Of a stretch of 64,000 bases of DNA, positions 11,708 through 22,000 are shown piece after piece. Every line of letters begins with the position of its first letter. Position 1 is the stretch's first letter. Below the pieces are notes generated by a model that saw only the letters and a list, made by a program, of their open reading frames with translations, did no database searches and was not told where the DNA came from. Position numbers and translations under genes: made by a program. This DNA is from Pyrus communis (taxonomy: Eukaryota; Streptophyta; Magnoliopsida; Rosales; Rosaceae): NCBI RefSeq assembly GCF_963583255.1, contig NC_084807.1, positions 18,728,072 through 18,792,071 of the forward strand. Direction: 5' to 3'.

Positions 11708-12492
11708 CTCTGTATGCTCTACTTGTGAAAGTATTCTAGAAAAATTCCAATATCACTTCATGAATCGAATTTTGCTAACATTTCCCTATCTCTATAAATG
11801 TAGCATATACTACCAAACACTCTCAAATGCTTCACGTTTGGTTTCTTTCCTTTCCAAATCTCATATGGTGTGCACTTTGTACTAGGTCGAAGATAAACTC
11901 TATTTGCAGTATAGCAAGCGGTGCTGACTACTTCAGCCCAAAAATGATTTGTTAAACGAGCGCTAGTCAGCATGACACGACTCATGTCAAGCAACACACG
12001 ATTTTTCCGTTCAACAACTCCGTTTTGTTGAGGAGTGATTGGAGCAGAAAAATTATGAGTAATTCCTTTTTCATCACAAAACTCAGAAAATGATGTGTTT
12101 TCAAATTCAGTTCCATGATCGGTTCTGAGGTTTATCACACGATCATTTGAAGCAACTTTATCATTTTGAATTCTATTCAACAAGCCACAAAATGCTTTGA
12201 ATGCATTAGATTTCTCTCGCAAGAATGCAACCCAAGTAAAACGTGAGAAATCATCCACCAAGACAAGTATGTATTTCTTTCCCCCAATGCTTTCGGTCTA
12301 TACCAATCTAACCAAGTCCATGTGCATCAGCTCCAAAGGTCGTGAGGTTGAGAAGTAGTTTGTTGACTTGTGTGAACTCTTTGTTTGCTTTCCCACTTGA
12401 CATTCTCCACAAATTCCAAGTTCTCTAGCTAACATCGGTAAACCTCTCACATATTCCTTCTTGGAAAGCTTGATCATATCCTTACAATTCAT
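11708..12492 (-). pseudogene. Ty1/copia integrase (broken)
   Basis: Minus frames at 12492-12298 and 12261-11758 give the GAG-pre-integrase zinc-binding region (LGICGECQVGKQTKSSH) followed by the integrase core: DDFSRFTWVAFLREK, RTDHGTEFENTSF, PQQNGVVERKN and KHLRVFGSICYI. The conserved aspartates and the glutamate of the DDE triad appear to be present. A stop separates the two pieces (just after HMDLVRLV) and another lies ahead of LGHMN, so the polyprotein cannot be read through. Confidence 0.88.
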
Positions 12493-12501
12493 ATGGCCTA
12501 A

Positions 12502-13137
12502 TCATTTATGCCATAAATCCAAAACATCATCAGTTGCTTTGTTGCATATATTTGGCACATGTGATTCATTTGCATTCACACAATAACAATTGTCTTTAGA
12601 CCTTTTTCCTTCAAAAATGTATATCCCACTAGCAACTTTCACACTACATTTCAACTTATTGAAAAATACTTCAGCATCATCATCATCACAAATTTGACTA
12701 ATGCTAATTAGGTTAGCTTTAAGTCCATCAACTAACATGACATCTTTTAAGCATGGAATTCCTAGAGTTTTGATTTCTCCTTTTCCAACAATCCTTACTT
12801 TTTTTCCATCTCCGAAGGTGACTACTCCATTTTTACAATCCTCGGTGAAGGTTGTGAACCATCTTTTGTCTCTAGTCATATGCCTCGAGCAACCACTGTC
12901 GAGATACCAAGTATTAGACTGACAAGTTGAGAGGGTGGTGAAAGCCACCAAACATGTAAGATTGTCTTCATCAGATGATGGTGACATATTATCCAATAAG
13001 CAAACTTGAGTATCCTTTCTTCTCCATACTTGCTTTAAGTTTGGAGTGATGGAATTGAGCATTATTTTTGAAATTCTATTCATCCCTTCGGATGAGCAAC
13101 AAATCTCATTTTGAGATTTGATTTTCCAGAAATCCAA
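12502..13137 (-). pseudogene. Ty1/copia protease and pre-integrase region (broken)
   Basis: This 211-codon frame contains NTWYLDSGCSRHMT, the aspartic protease active site (D-S-G) of copia polyproteins, then a GDGKKVRIVGKGEIK segment and DVMLVDGLKANLISISQICDD, and ends DVLDLWHK just before the zinc-binding region. A second zinc-knuckle-like motif (CHFYEKIGHIRPRC) lies just upstream at about 13,180-13,225, an arrangement typical of Sireviruses. A stop follows LWHK. Confidence 0.85.
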
Positions 13138-13273
13138 TGGGTGGTGTGCTTAGTTCGATCTTCCTTTCGAAGTTTGTTACATCTAGGTCTGATATGTCCT
13201 ATTTTTTCATAGAAGTGGCAAATAGGAATGAAAGTTTTTGACCTAATAAAATTTCTTGGATCAACAAAGGTGC

Positions 13274-14673
13274 TCACAGAATTTGGCTTATTTTTAGTGG
13301 TACACGAATTTCCAAAGGGTTTATCACTACTTTCTTTTCTGATGCTAGCATATGTAGCTTTTCCAACATTGACTCTCGTAGTTTCTCTGCATGTTCCATT
13401 TGAGATTGATGCTCAATCTCTACTTCCTTCTTCTCGCTTTCAAGCTGCACAAGTTTATTTTTCAGTTCATCATTTTCTTTCTTCACTTTCATGGTGATAT
13501 CATAAAGTGCAGTATACTTTTGTAAGACTTCTACAGAATCAGGTTCTTCAAGTACCGAGTCATCAGTCTCATATCCATCCAAGATTCCAACAAATGCAAC
13601 CACTTCATCATTATCTTCAGATGCCGTGTCCTTTTCTGAATCACTGTTACTCCAAGTGGAGGTTAACGCCTTGTTCTTTTCATCCTTCAGCTTTTTAAGA
13701 GTATTGGCACATTCATGAGCATGATGTCCATACCCTTGACATTCAAAACACTTGTCTCTGTCATTTGAACTTTTCTTTTCACCAAGTTTGACAAACTTAG
13801 AAGAATTTCCATGAGAGACATCTCGAGAACGAGGAACTTTGGAGTTTGAATCAAAGTTGTTTCGATTTTCATGTCCCCTGGAACTTCTGAGTTTCAAAAA
13901 TTTCCTAGCTTGTTTGGTGAGAAGAGCAAATTCATCTTGAGTCAGGTTTTCAAATGAATCCTCATTCACTTTTTCATTATTGACTTTGAAGGCAACATTT
14001 TTTTCTTTCTTGACTTCGGTAAAGTTAAACTCATATGTTTGTAATGATCCAATCAATTGTTCCAACTTGTAAGTGCTTAAATCTTTCGATTCTTCTATAG
14101 CTGTCATTTTCGCATGAAACCTTGAAGGAAGAGATCTTAGAATTTTTGTAACAACTCTATTTCAGGAATGCTGTCACCAAGATTGTGACAACCATTGGCA
14201 ATTACACTAAGCTTAGCATAAAAGTCAGAAAAACTCTCATCATCTAGCATTTTCATATTTTCAAATTGTGTGATGAGATTTTGAAGCTTAGATTCTTTGA
14301 CAGTAGAGTTACCTTCATGAGTAACTTCAAGAATATCCCAAGCTTCTTTCGCCGTTGTGCATTTACTGATGTAGTTAAATTGCTCAGGCGAAACGGCAGT
14401 GAACAACGCATTCAATGCTTTTTGATTGAATGTGCTAATGCTGCGTTCATCTTCGCTCCATTGTCTTCTAGGCTTAAGCATAGAAATAGTTACATAAAAT
14501 TGTCCTTCGCCTTTTGTTTCACTAATTGTTGGAGGTTCCCAACCTTCTTCAACCGCAAGCCAAACTCTGTCGTCAAGCGCCCAGAGAAATGATTTCATCT
14601 TTGCCTTCCATGCAGCGTAGTTGTCTCCATCAAAATGTGGTGGATCAGAAACTGAACCCATAGTCCGATTCAT
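13274..14673 (-). pseudogene. Sirevirus gag (frameshifted)
   Basis: The frame at 14673-14137 starts MNRTMGSVSDPPHFDGDNYA and carries the copia gag domain (YAAWKAKMKSFLWALDD; AKEAWDILEVTHEG). It ends at a stop in an A-run, and the continuation resumes in another frame at 14107-13274, so there is a frameshift near 14,137. The second part carries a CCHC zinc knuckle (CFECQGYGHHAHEC, about 13,750) followed by an acidic stretch and a coiled-coil-like Glu/Lys-rich tail. The gag type, the knuckle context and the long LTRs together place the element in the SIRE/Maximus lineage. Confidence 0.88.
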
Positions 14674-14709
14674 CCTAGACTACCCACGGATCTCACTAGG
14701 TATTTTTAG

Positions 14710-14728
14710 TGACCTGCTCTGGTGCCAA
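14710..14728 (-). other. primer-binding site of the minus-strand Sirevirus
   Basis: Minus strand reads TTGGCACCAGAGCAGG right after the LTR end. It resembles the common copia primer-binding site complementary to initiator-Met tRNA (TGGTATCAGAGC), with a few substitutions. It fixes the inner edge of the 14730-16045 LTR and shows that this is the 5' LTR of the minus-strand element. Confidence 0.8.
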
Positions 14729-14729
14729 T

Positions 14730-16045
14730 TGAAAGTCCTAGGATGGGTACTAATCTAACCTAGAGATATAAATTAACTTTCTACTTAAAACTAATCCAAA
14801 TTATAGTTCAAATTAATAGTTATGCAAACTTAATCCTACACAAATATTCAACATAAATATAAAGAACACACACATGATGTAGGATTTAACGAGGCAAAAC
14901 CCACCACTGGGAAAATCCTCGGGCTACCAAGCCAGGAAGCACTAAGAAAGGAAGAATACATAAAGACTTACAAAACTCAGCAACTAGACACTTATAGCAG
15001 TTGGCAGCTTTGTCATCACGCTTTGCTACTCGATCTTTCTTCAGTCTTCGAGTTGAAGTGGCACGATACTAACGCGATCGTCAATCACCTTTCCCTCGAA
15101 TTTTGCAAGATACTAACCTGATCATGCATAATGTTTATATGATGAGGTGTTTGTTTGAAAACCAATCAATTACGAAAATCACAAGGCACATTTTCATAAT
15201 TGACATTCAATAAAAAACCAAATGAAACTAGCATGAAAATAATATTTTCTCTTTAAACACGCATGCTATTGAAACCGCAAAATGGCAGCAACATAAAAAT
15301 AATTTTTTCTTTAACAAAAACACATTGCTGCCTTTAGTTGCTTTTCACGAAGAACACAAAATTCATGCATATGCGGCTCACCCAAAAACCAATTCCAAAC
15401 CTTCCTTATAACACCTCAAGGCACGACAACAGTTTGGAACTGATAAGGATTCCATAACTAATGATAGGGTTTAGTTGGATAACAATCCTTATAACACCAG
15501 AAATCCTAAACTGATGAGAATTTGACATGCACGGTAACAACCCTTGTAAAAAATTACAACCATGCAATCCATTTAGTTGGATAACTCTCACCAACATGCA
15601 ACAGTTTGGAACTGATAAGGATTCCATAACTAATGATAGGGTTTAGTTGGATAACAATCCTTATAACACCACAAATCCTAAACTGATGAGAATTTGACAC
15701 GCACGGTAACAACCCTTGTAAAAAAATTACAACCATGCAATCCATTTAGTTGGAAAAGTCTCACCAACATGCAATCAGATAAGTCTTTTCAAATACAATC
15801 AAATTATCTTGAAAGTAGTTTTAATAAGAGACCTATCTCAAATACAATATCATGAGATATAGATGAATGTAGTTGGATGCATGCATGCAAACATACCTGT
15901 ATAATATCTGGTTCACGTAACATCTTCGCATCAAAAGTGTGAGAGACCATCCTAGACTTAAACAATTACAATTGAAAATATGTAACAAATCTAAGCTATT
16001 ACAGACTCAGGCATTTTGTCAAGAATTGCCAATTTTTCACTAACA
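14730..16045 (-). repeat. 5' LTR of the minus-strand Sirevirus
   Basis: On the minus strand it runs from TGTTAGTGAAAAATTGGCAA (16045) to GGACTTTCA (14730), giving TG...CA ends, and is followed by the primer-binding site. Its 1316 bp are long for copia but normal for Sireviruses. It matches the LTR at 7225-8342 apart from scattered differences, the 24-bp terminal piece and an extra 172-bp tandem unit. The 5 bases outside the outer end are CGTGG (16046-16050). Confidence 0.88.
15427..15771. repeat. 172-bp tandem duplication inside the LTR
   Basis: The unit starting CAACAGTTTGGAACTGATAA occurs at 15427-15598 and again at 15599-15771, nearly identical (one extra A in a run and a few substitutions). 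The other LTR has one copy only, so the duplication arose after the two LTRs separated or belongs to a variant lineage. Confidence 0.9.
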
Positions 16046-16254
16046 CGTGGTAACATGAAAGTACCTTTACTCTTTATGGTTATTAATGAAAAAAAAAAGA
16101 AGAGATTCTCTAGTCTCGTAGTCGTAGGTTTAGATGAAAAATTGTATTTCAAATTCTAACAAAAAAAAAAGAAAAAAAAGAAAAAGAAAAAGAAGAACAA
16201 AACCCTAAATTCCAAAATCAATCTTAATAATTTAGAAGTACTTTAGAAACTTAC

Positions 16255-16387
16255 CTTCAAAAGTGTTAAGAGGAGGAATACATTCTGAAATTTCTTCCAC
16301 ACCATCCTCATTGCATGCCATATCCAATATTTGTTGCAACTCGATGTCTAGTTGGAGTTCTTCATATATTATTCTCAAGTCATCCAT
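16255..16387 (-). pseudogene. first exon of the FAR1-type MULE transposase
   Basis: Minus strand opens MDDLRIIYEELQLDIELQQI at 16387 and ends in PPLNTFEG at a good splice donor (GAAG|GTAAGT, 16255/16254). The acidic start and the P-x-L-x-x-F-E-G ending resemble the leading exon of FAR1-related transposases. The rest of the gene (from 6715 downward) is now separated by the Sirevirus, so the retroelement landed in this intron. Assignment rests on position, strand and the motif. Confidence 0.55.
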
Positions 16388-16716
16388 TGTGATTTTCCAC
16401 TGGTAGCAATAAAGAAGGGCAATAGATTTGAAAGGGGAGCAGAGGCACAGAGGAAAGTAGAGCGAAAACAAAGAGGAAAAGAGAAAAGGGAAAAGGGGAG
16501 TGAAGTCATGGAGAAAAAGAGGAAAGGTGCGAAAGGACAAAGGAAAAGAGATAGGGGAAAGGTGGAGGAGAAGTTAGGAGTCTAGGAGTTAAAGTGTAAA
16601 AATAAAAAATAAAAAACATATGTATAGGTGGAGGTTCAAATTGTAGAGGTGAATAAAGTATTAAAAAATAAAAAGGATGTGGGAGAGTGATTAAGGGTGT
16701 GTAAATATCACAACCC

Positions 16717-19076
16717 TTCTTTAAAGTCAAATAAAAATCCTATCAAATCTTATTTTTACTACACCCTCTCTTATTTTATTTGAAAGAAAAACGTGGAAGA
16801 GGTCATGAAGGCAATATGGTTACATGACTGTGAGACTATAAGAAGAAAAAAATAATAATAAAGTTATTTTGTGTTTAATTTTACTATGTAGCTTATAACT
16901 TTTGTTTTGGTTATTTTTCTTTAGTTTTGTTGACAATGTTAATTTGATATTTTCACCATCTTTTAGTTGATAAAGAGAATTTTGTCAGGGTATTGCTATT
17001 GACACTTCAAAAATCTCATTGTGCACTACAATCTATCTATATTTGAAAGAAAAATACACGTATGAGGAGTGCACAATGATGTGTCACCAAATGATGTGTA
17101 GACAAAATTTGCAAACCAAATGATGTGTCATCAATAGGAAATGAATACGTTTATCAATGCTTATGTAATAATTCAAGGGTAATGCCACATAGACTAAATT
17201 TTGAGGCAAAAATTACAAACTAAATAATGTATCCCCAATAGAAATGGACACATTTATCAACGCTGAAGTAATAAACTAATCATCAACTTTCATGTCCTTT
17301 GGTTTCCAAAATTTTATCTACAAATTTAGTCTCCTAGCATTACCCATAATTCAATAATAAGCTTCTAAGTCATTCAGTTTACAAAATTTTGTCTGCAAAT
17401 TTTATCTTCCTAGCATTAATCTTTGTATTTTTTTTTCTTATTTATTTGTTTTTCTTTTTAATAAATGGGAAGCAATCAACTCTATCGAATACTAGAACCA
17501 ATAATTTCTTATCCAGGCCCAAAGAAAAAAAATATGATGATCAAGTAATTCTTTCCATTTTTTTTTTTTTTTGACATGCTTATTTTTACTTCACACATCC
17601 CTCTTAATTTTTTGTCATCAAATAAATAAAATTGAAGAAGATCAGTAACAAAAAATGAACAAAAGTGTATGAAAAATAAAAATGAGTATGTGAATGACCG
17701 TATCCAAACAAAATAGTTTTCAAGTTGACTGAGTGACCAAAAAAATAATTGTTTTGGGTTTAATGAGAAAGTTTGCTGTGAGACATGAATATGGGGCGGG
17801 TTGGTGGCAAGATTACCTTTCAAAAAATTTAAAAAAAAAATAAAGAGTCTGTAATGTATAGGAGTTTTCGTGTATGACATTTAAGTAGTATTTAAGGAAG
17901 TCTTCACGTGCAGGTTACCATTTGATTTTATGTAATTTAAAATTTTATTTAAAACTTTTGGGGGCAATGATCACGTCTTGTAATTCATTACGCAAGGTGA
18001 TAATATATCACCGATCGTCATAAAAGGTAGGTTGGTATTCCGTGGTGTCGGTATTTTTATTTTCTTATCTTTACCGGAGAGTGGTTAATATTAGAAAGTT
18101 TGCAAATTATCTTAGTTGGGTCGTGATGAGATTTTTTGGTGTATATAGCGAGACACCTCTCACTTTGGAGGCCATAGTCTAATTAAAACCAAAACTAGGT
18201 TGAAGCACACTAAATCCCAGATCATTGGAATAATAATTTTATTAATTTTAATTTCACCAATAATAAAAACTGTTTTTTCTTTGTTTGTTTTTGTTTTGGT
18301 TTTTTGTTTTGGATGCCCTCTCTCTCCTCCTCCTCTCTCTCTGACTCTCTTCCTTCTCCAATTTCATTTGAAAATACCCCTGACAAATGCACCCCAAGCT
18401 GACCACCTCCTCCAATCCATATTCTCTCCGTCTTTGAAAACAAAAAAAATACCAAAAAAAATATAAAATAAAAAAAAAACCTAATTTTGATCAAACCCTG
18501 AAAGCCCTATTCAATTTAAATGCCCTACCTTTCTGCCCACATTTCTTCCGGGGTTCCTCTTCTTCTTCGCCGAGCTCCTACTTCTTCCCCCATTTTCTGA
18601 TTTGCCGATACTACCCAATAGTTGGTTTCCTCAGTTCCTCTAGGCTTACGAAAATCCCATCTTTTATTTTTACCAATCCCCCAATCCTCCTCTGGTTTTT
18701 CTAGGGTTTCATATCTGTTCATCAGATTGGGGATTTGATTTTGTATTTTAATTTTATATTAATCTTTTGCTTAGCTTTTTGGTTTTTTATTTTTAAATAC
18801 GGGGACCATAGTGCTTCTGCACAAATGAAAATTTGAACCCGTGAAGAGGAAAACCGAAAATTCCTATCTGGGTTATTTCCTTTGTTTTTTTTGGGAAAGG
18901 GTTTACCTTTGAGCAAAGAATTTCATTTTTCTGTGTTTTTGTAATTTAGTTGTTGCCATTGATTTTTGGGATTGAGGAAAAACAGTTAGCTTTTTTTTTT
19001 CTGGTGGTTTTGGGATTCTTGGGTACAAGGAAGACTTATTGTTTGGTGTGGAAGTGAAGGGAAAGCTTAGGCTTGT
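16717..19076. other. intergenic and upstream region of the nucleotidyltransferase gene
   Basis: AT-rich and without a supportable gene. It holds a MITE (17177-17345) and a solitary end-like copy of the same family near 17380-17420. The last 800 bp become pyrimidine-rich (CTCTCTCCTCCTCCTC near 18320, and 18,530-18,720), the usual look of a plant promoter and 5' untranslated region. No TATA box was convincing. Confidence 0.6.
17177..17345. mobile_element. Mutator-type MITE with perfect 9-bp TSD
   Basis: The left end GGGTAATGCCACATAGACTA and the right end (reverse complement GGGTAATGCTAGGAGACTAA) form inverted repeats of about 40 bp. ATAATTCAA flanks both sides exactly (17168-17176 and 17346-17354). 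A 9-bp TSD with GGG...CCC ends is characteristic of MULE-derived MITEs. The 169-bp interior is non-coding. A diverged relative is at 49295-49456. Confidence 0.85.
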
Positions 19077-22000
19077 ATGGGCAAACATGAGGAGTGGGCA
19101 GAGCCACCAAGTGGGCTGTTGCCGAATGGCCTATTGCCCAATGAAGCTGCATCAGTGATGAGAGTGCTCGACTCAGAGCGATGGTTGAAGGCGGAGGAGC
19201 GAACTGCAGAGCTTATTGCCTGCATTCAGCCCAATTCACCATCCGAAGAGCGCCGAAATGCCGTTGCCGTTTATATGCAGCGGCTCATTATGAAGTGCTT
19301 CCCCTGCCAGGTGGGACTTTCGTGTATACACAAAATATTTGTTTGTTCAAAAAACTGTGACTACATTTTAATTTTATTTTTTGCTGTAACTACATTTTTG
19401 TTTCAATTTTTGCTGCAATATGCTCATTTGGTTCTATAGGGGAGAAATCGGTCATGATATTGATGTCATCTTTGAAGAGTATGTGTAAGTTAACTTAACT
19501 TGGTTAACTCTAACTTAGTATTGTTTGTATATTGTATTATCACAGATAATTTTGAAAGACATAATGTTCTAAGACCAATAAATTCTATGGGATGAGGATT
19601 ATTTGGAATTTTAAGGTTCTAAAAGCAGAAGGGAGAAAGCACAAGCCTTGTAGATTGAGTTTATGAGAACTAAGGGGGAGATCAATAATATATGATCAGA
19701 GTGGTGTGTAGACCTCACACCGTGTAAAATTTGGAGACTTTGGAAATGACATGTAATGCCGGTTCTTTTTTGTTCAGCATGTCCTTTATGGTGACAAAGT
19801 TGGTTCAATGGTTATGGTTATGTTATGAAAAGTTTTTGTTAATTTGTTCTAGTGGTGCATATGTATTCTGTTTCATATGAGTCATGCATTTATTTTTGTT
19901 TATGAATATGTGCAGGTGTTCCCTTTTGGGTCTGTACCCCTGAAAACGTATTTGCCTGATGGAGATATTGACCTGACAGCCTTCAGTAAGAGTCCAAATA
20001 TGAAGGACACATGGGCCCATCAAGTTCGTGATATGCTCGAGAATGAGGAGAGGAACGAGAATGCTGAATTCCATGTGAAAGAGGTTCAGTACATTCAGGC
20101 AGAAGTAAGTTCTTCCTAGCATCACTAATACTATTACCTTTATTTGAGATTCTTGGCGATGTTTGTTAATTTTTGTACTTTATTGTTATAATGTTTGATT
20201 CCTTTTATATCTTGTATTTGCTTTTTTGATACTAGATTTAGCCTTAGTACTCCTTTTTGTACTACAGGTGAAGATAATCAAGTGCCTTGTGGAAAACATT
20301 GTTGTAGACATATCATTCAATCAGCTCGGTGGCCTGTGCACCCTCTGTTTCCTTGAGGAGGTAAATTGTTAATTTGATACCCTGTTAACATTTGTATGCT
20401 TGTTTCGGTCATTGGCATTTGTATGATTTGACTAATTGTATTGTCTACTTCTGCAGGTTGATCATTTGATAAATCAGAATCATTTGTTCAAGCGCAGTAT
20501 CATACTGATAAAGGCCTGGTGTTATTATGAGAGCCGAATACTGGGCGCTCATCATGGGCTTATCTCAACTTACGCATTGGAAACTTTAGTTTTATATATA
20601 TTTCGCGTTTTCAACAACTCATTTTCTGGACCACTTGAGGTAATTTTGTTACCTTGGGTTATTATATTGACATTATTCTTTGTGGATACACTGAATGGTT
20701 TTCTTTGCTGGTGCAGGTTTTGTATCGTTTTCTGGTGTTTTTCAGTAAATTTGACTGGGATAATTTTTGTGTTAGCCTATGGGGTCCTGTCCCCATTAGT
20801 TCACTTCCAGATGTATCTGGTACTGAATTTTTGCTTTAAATTCTTATGTAAACTTTTGACCTTCAACCCAATTTTCTCGTTTTCTAAATCCTTTTCTGGT
20901 TTAATTTGTGATTGTTCATGTCGCAGCGGAACCTCCTCGAAAAGATGGTGGAGAGTTACTACTGAGCAAATTGTTTCTTGATGCCTGTAGCTCAGTGTAT
21001 GCTGTTTCCCCTGGTGGTCAAAAAACTCAGGGCCAACCCTTTGTTTCCAAACATTTTAATGTTATTGATCCTTTGAGAATCAACAACAACCTGGGACGCA
21101 GTGTTAGTAAAGGTATGTTGTTCCAAAACTATATGCTTTTGGATAACTCTTCCTAAGGGGCTTCCCAAAGTTTATATTTTGTAATTGGTCAACATCTTAT
21201 TGGGCTGTGGTATGAGAAATAACTTGTTTAATTTATTGGTCACGCTCATTACAAGTGAGTCAAACAGTTTATTTTCAAGAAGGTGTTTCCTATTTGGGAG
21301 ATAACTGTGTTATTATAAATTGAAAAATAGTGGACTTCAAATAATTAAGAACCTGATTTAGATTCCTCTTTACCAAAAGTAGAACAGCAGATGACGAAAC
21401 CATGATTTTTCTGTTGGCTTTTTGCATGTGCCGCTAAACTCCCAATAGGCTCCAGTTTTTGTCACTGAACATGTACAATGTGCCTATGTTAGTTTTGTGT
21501 TTATGCCTTTTTTATATTGATAAAGGATAAGGGTCCATTTACATCCGCAAAAGATTTGGAGGTATAAATTATTCAACTCCAGTGCAGCCTTTGGAAAAAG
21601 AATACAGTATAGCTGAAAACAGCTGTGTAAGCACTTGCATGATAATGTGGAAGGCAACAATATGCGATTTTTACTTGGAAATAGCCTCATTCAAATAGAA
21701 GAACCATATCCCATTTAAGAGAATGGGGTTATTGCATGGGAGATCGAAAGAATCTTTTTTTGTTTTTTGTATACAACTATACATGTAAACTTCATTTGTC
21801 CTTCCGTAATATTTTTATGCTGCTTGTAAGGTGTAACTTTGTTTCTTGATTGTCTGTCCGTGCAAATTGTTGGTTATTGCAATCAAGTATGCCTAATTGC
21901 CTATGTATGTTTTCCAGGTAATTTTTTTAGGATACGCAGTGCATTTTTGTTTGGGGCTAAAAGGCTGGCCAGGTTGCTTGATTGTGCCAAAGAGGATCTG

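Larger units (their letters stand above)
3457..16716. mobile_element. Mutator-like element (MULE), nested host of a Sirevirus
   Basis: The ends are inverted repeats of about 90 bp. The left end begins GGGTTATGATATTCACACAC at 3457. The reverse complement from 16716 begins GGGTTGTGATATTTACACAC and stays similar to about 16625. A perfect 8-bp direct repeat TTCTTTAA flanks it (3449-3456 and 16717-16724), which fixes both boundaries. Inside are the broken pieces of a FAR1-type MULE transposase on the minus strand, a smaller MITE (4109-4672) and a copia-type element (about 6.9-16.045 kb). Without the copia insertion the MULE would be about 4.1 kb, normal for the class. The intact TSD shows that the 13.26 kb block behaves as one insertion later enlarged from inside. 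Confidence 0.8.

Noticed and set aside
6897..16050. CGTGG at 6897-6901 and 16046-16050 as a 5-bp TSD of the Sirevirus
   Set aside because: The left copy does not adjoin an LTR end, since the left LTR is inverted and internal sequence lies next to it. A 5-bp match is easily due to chance, so I did not treat it as a TSD.
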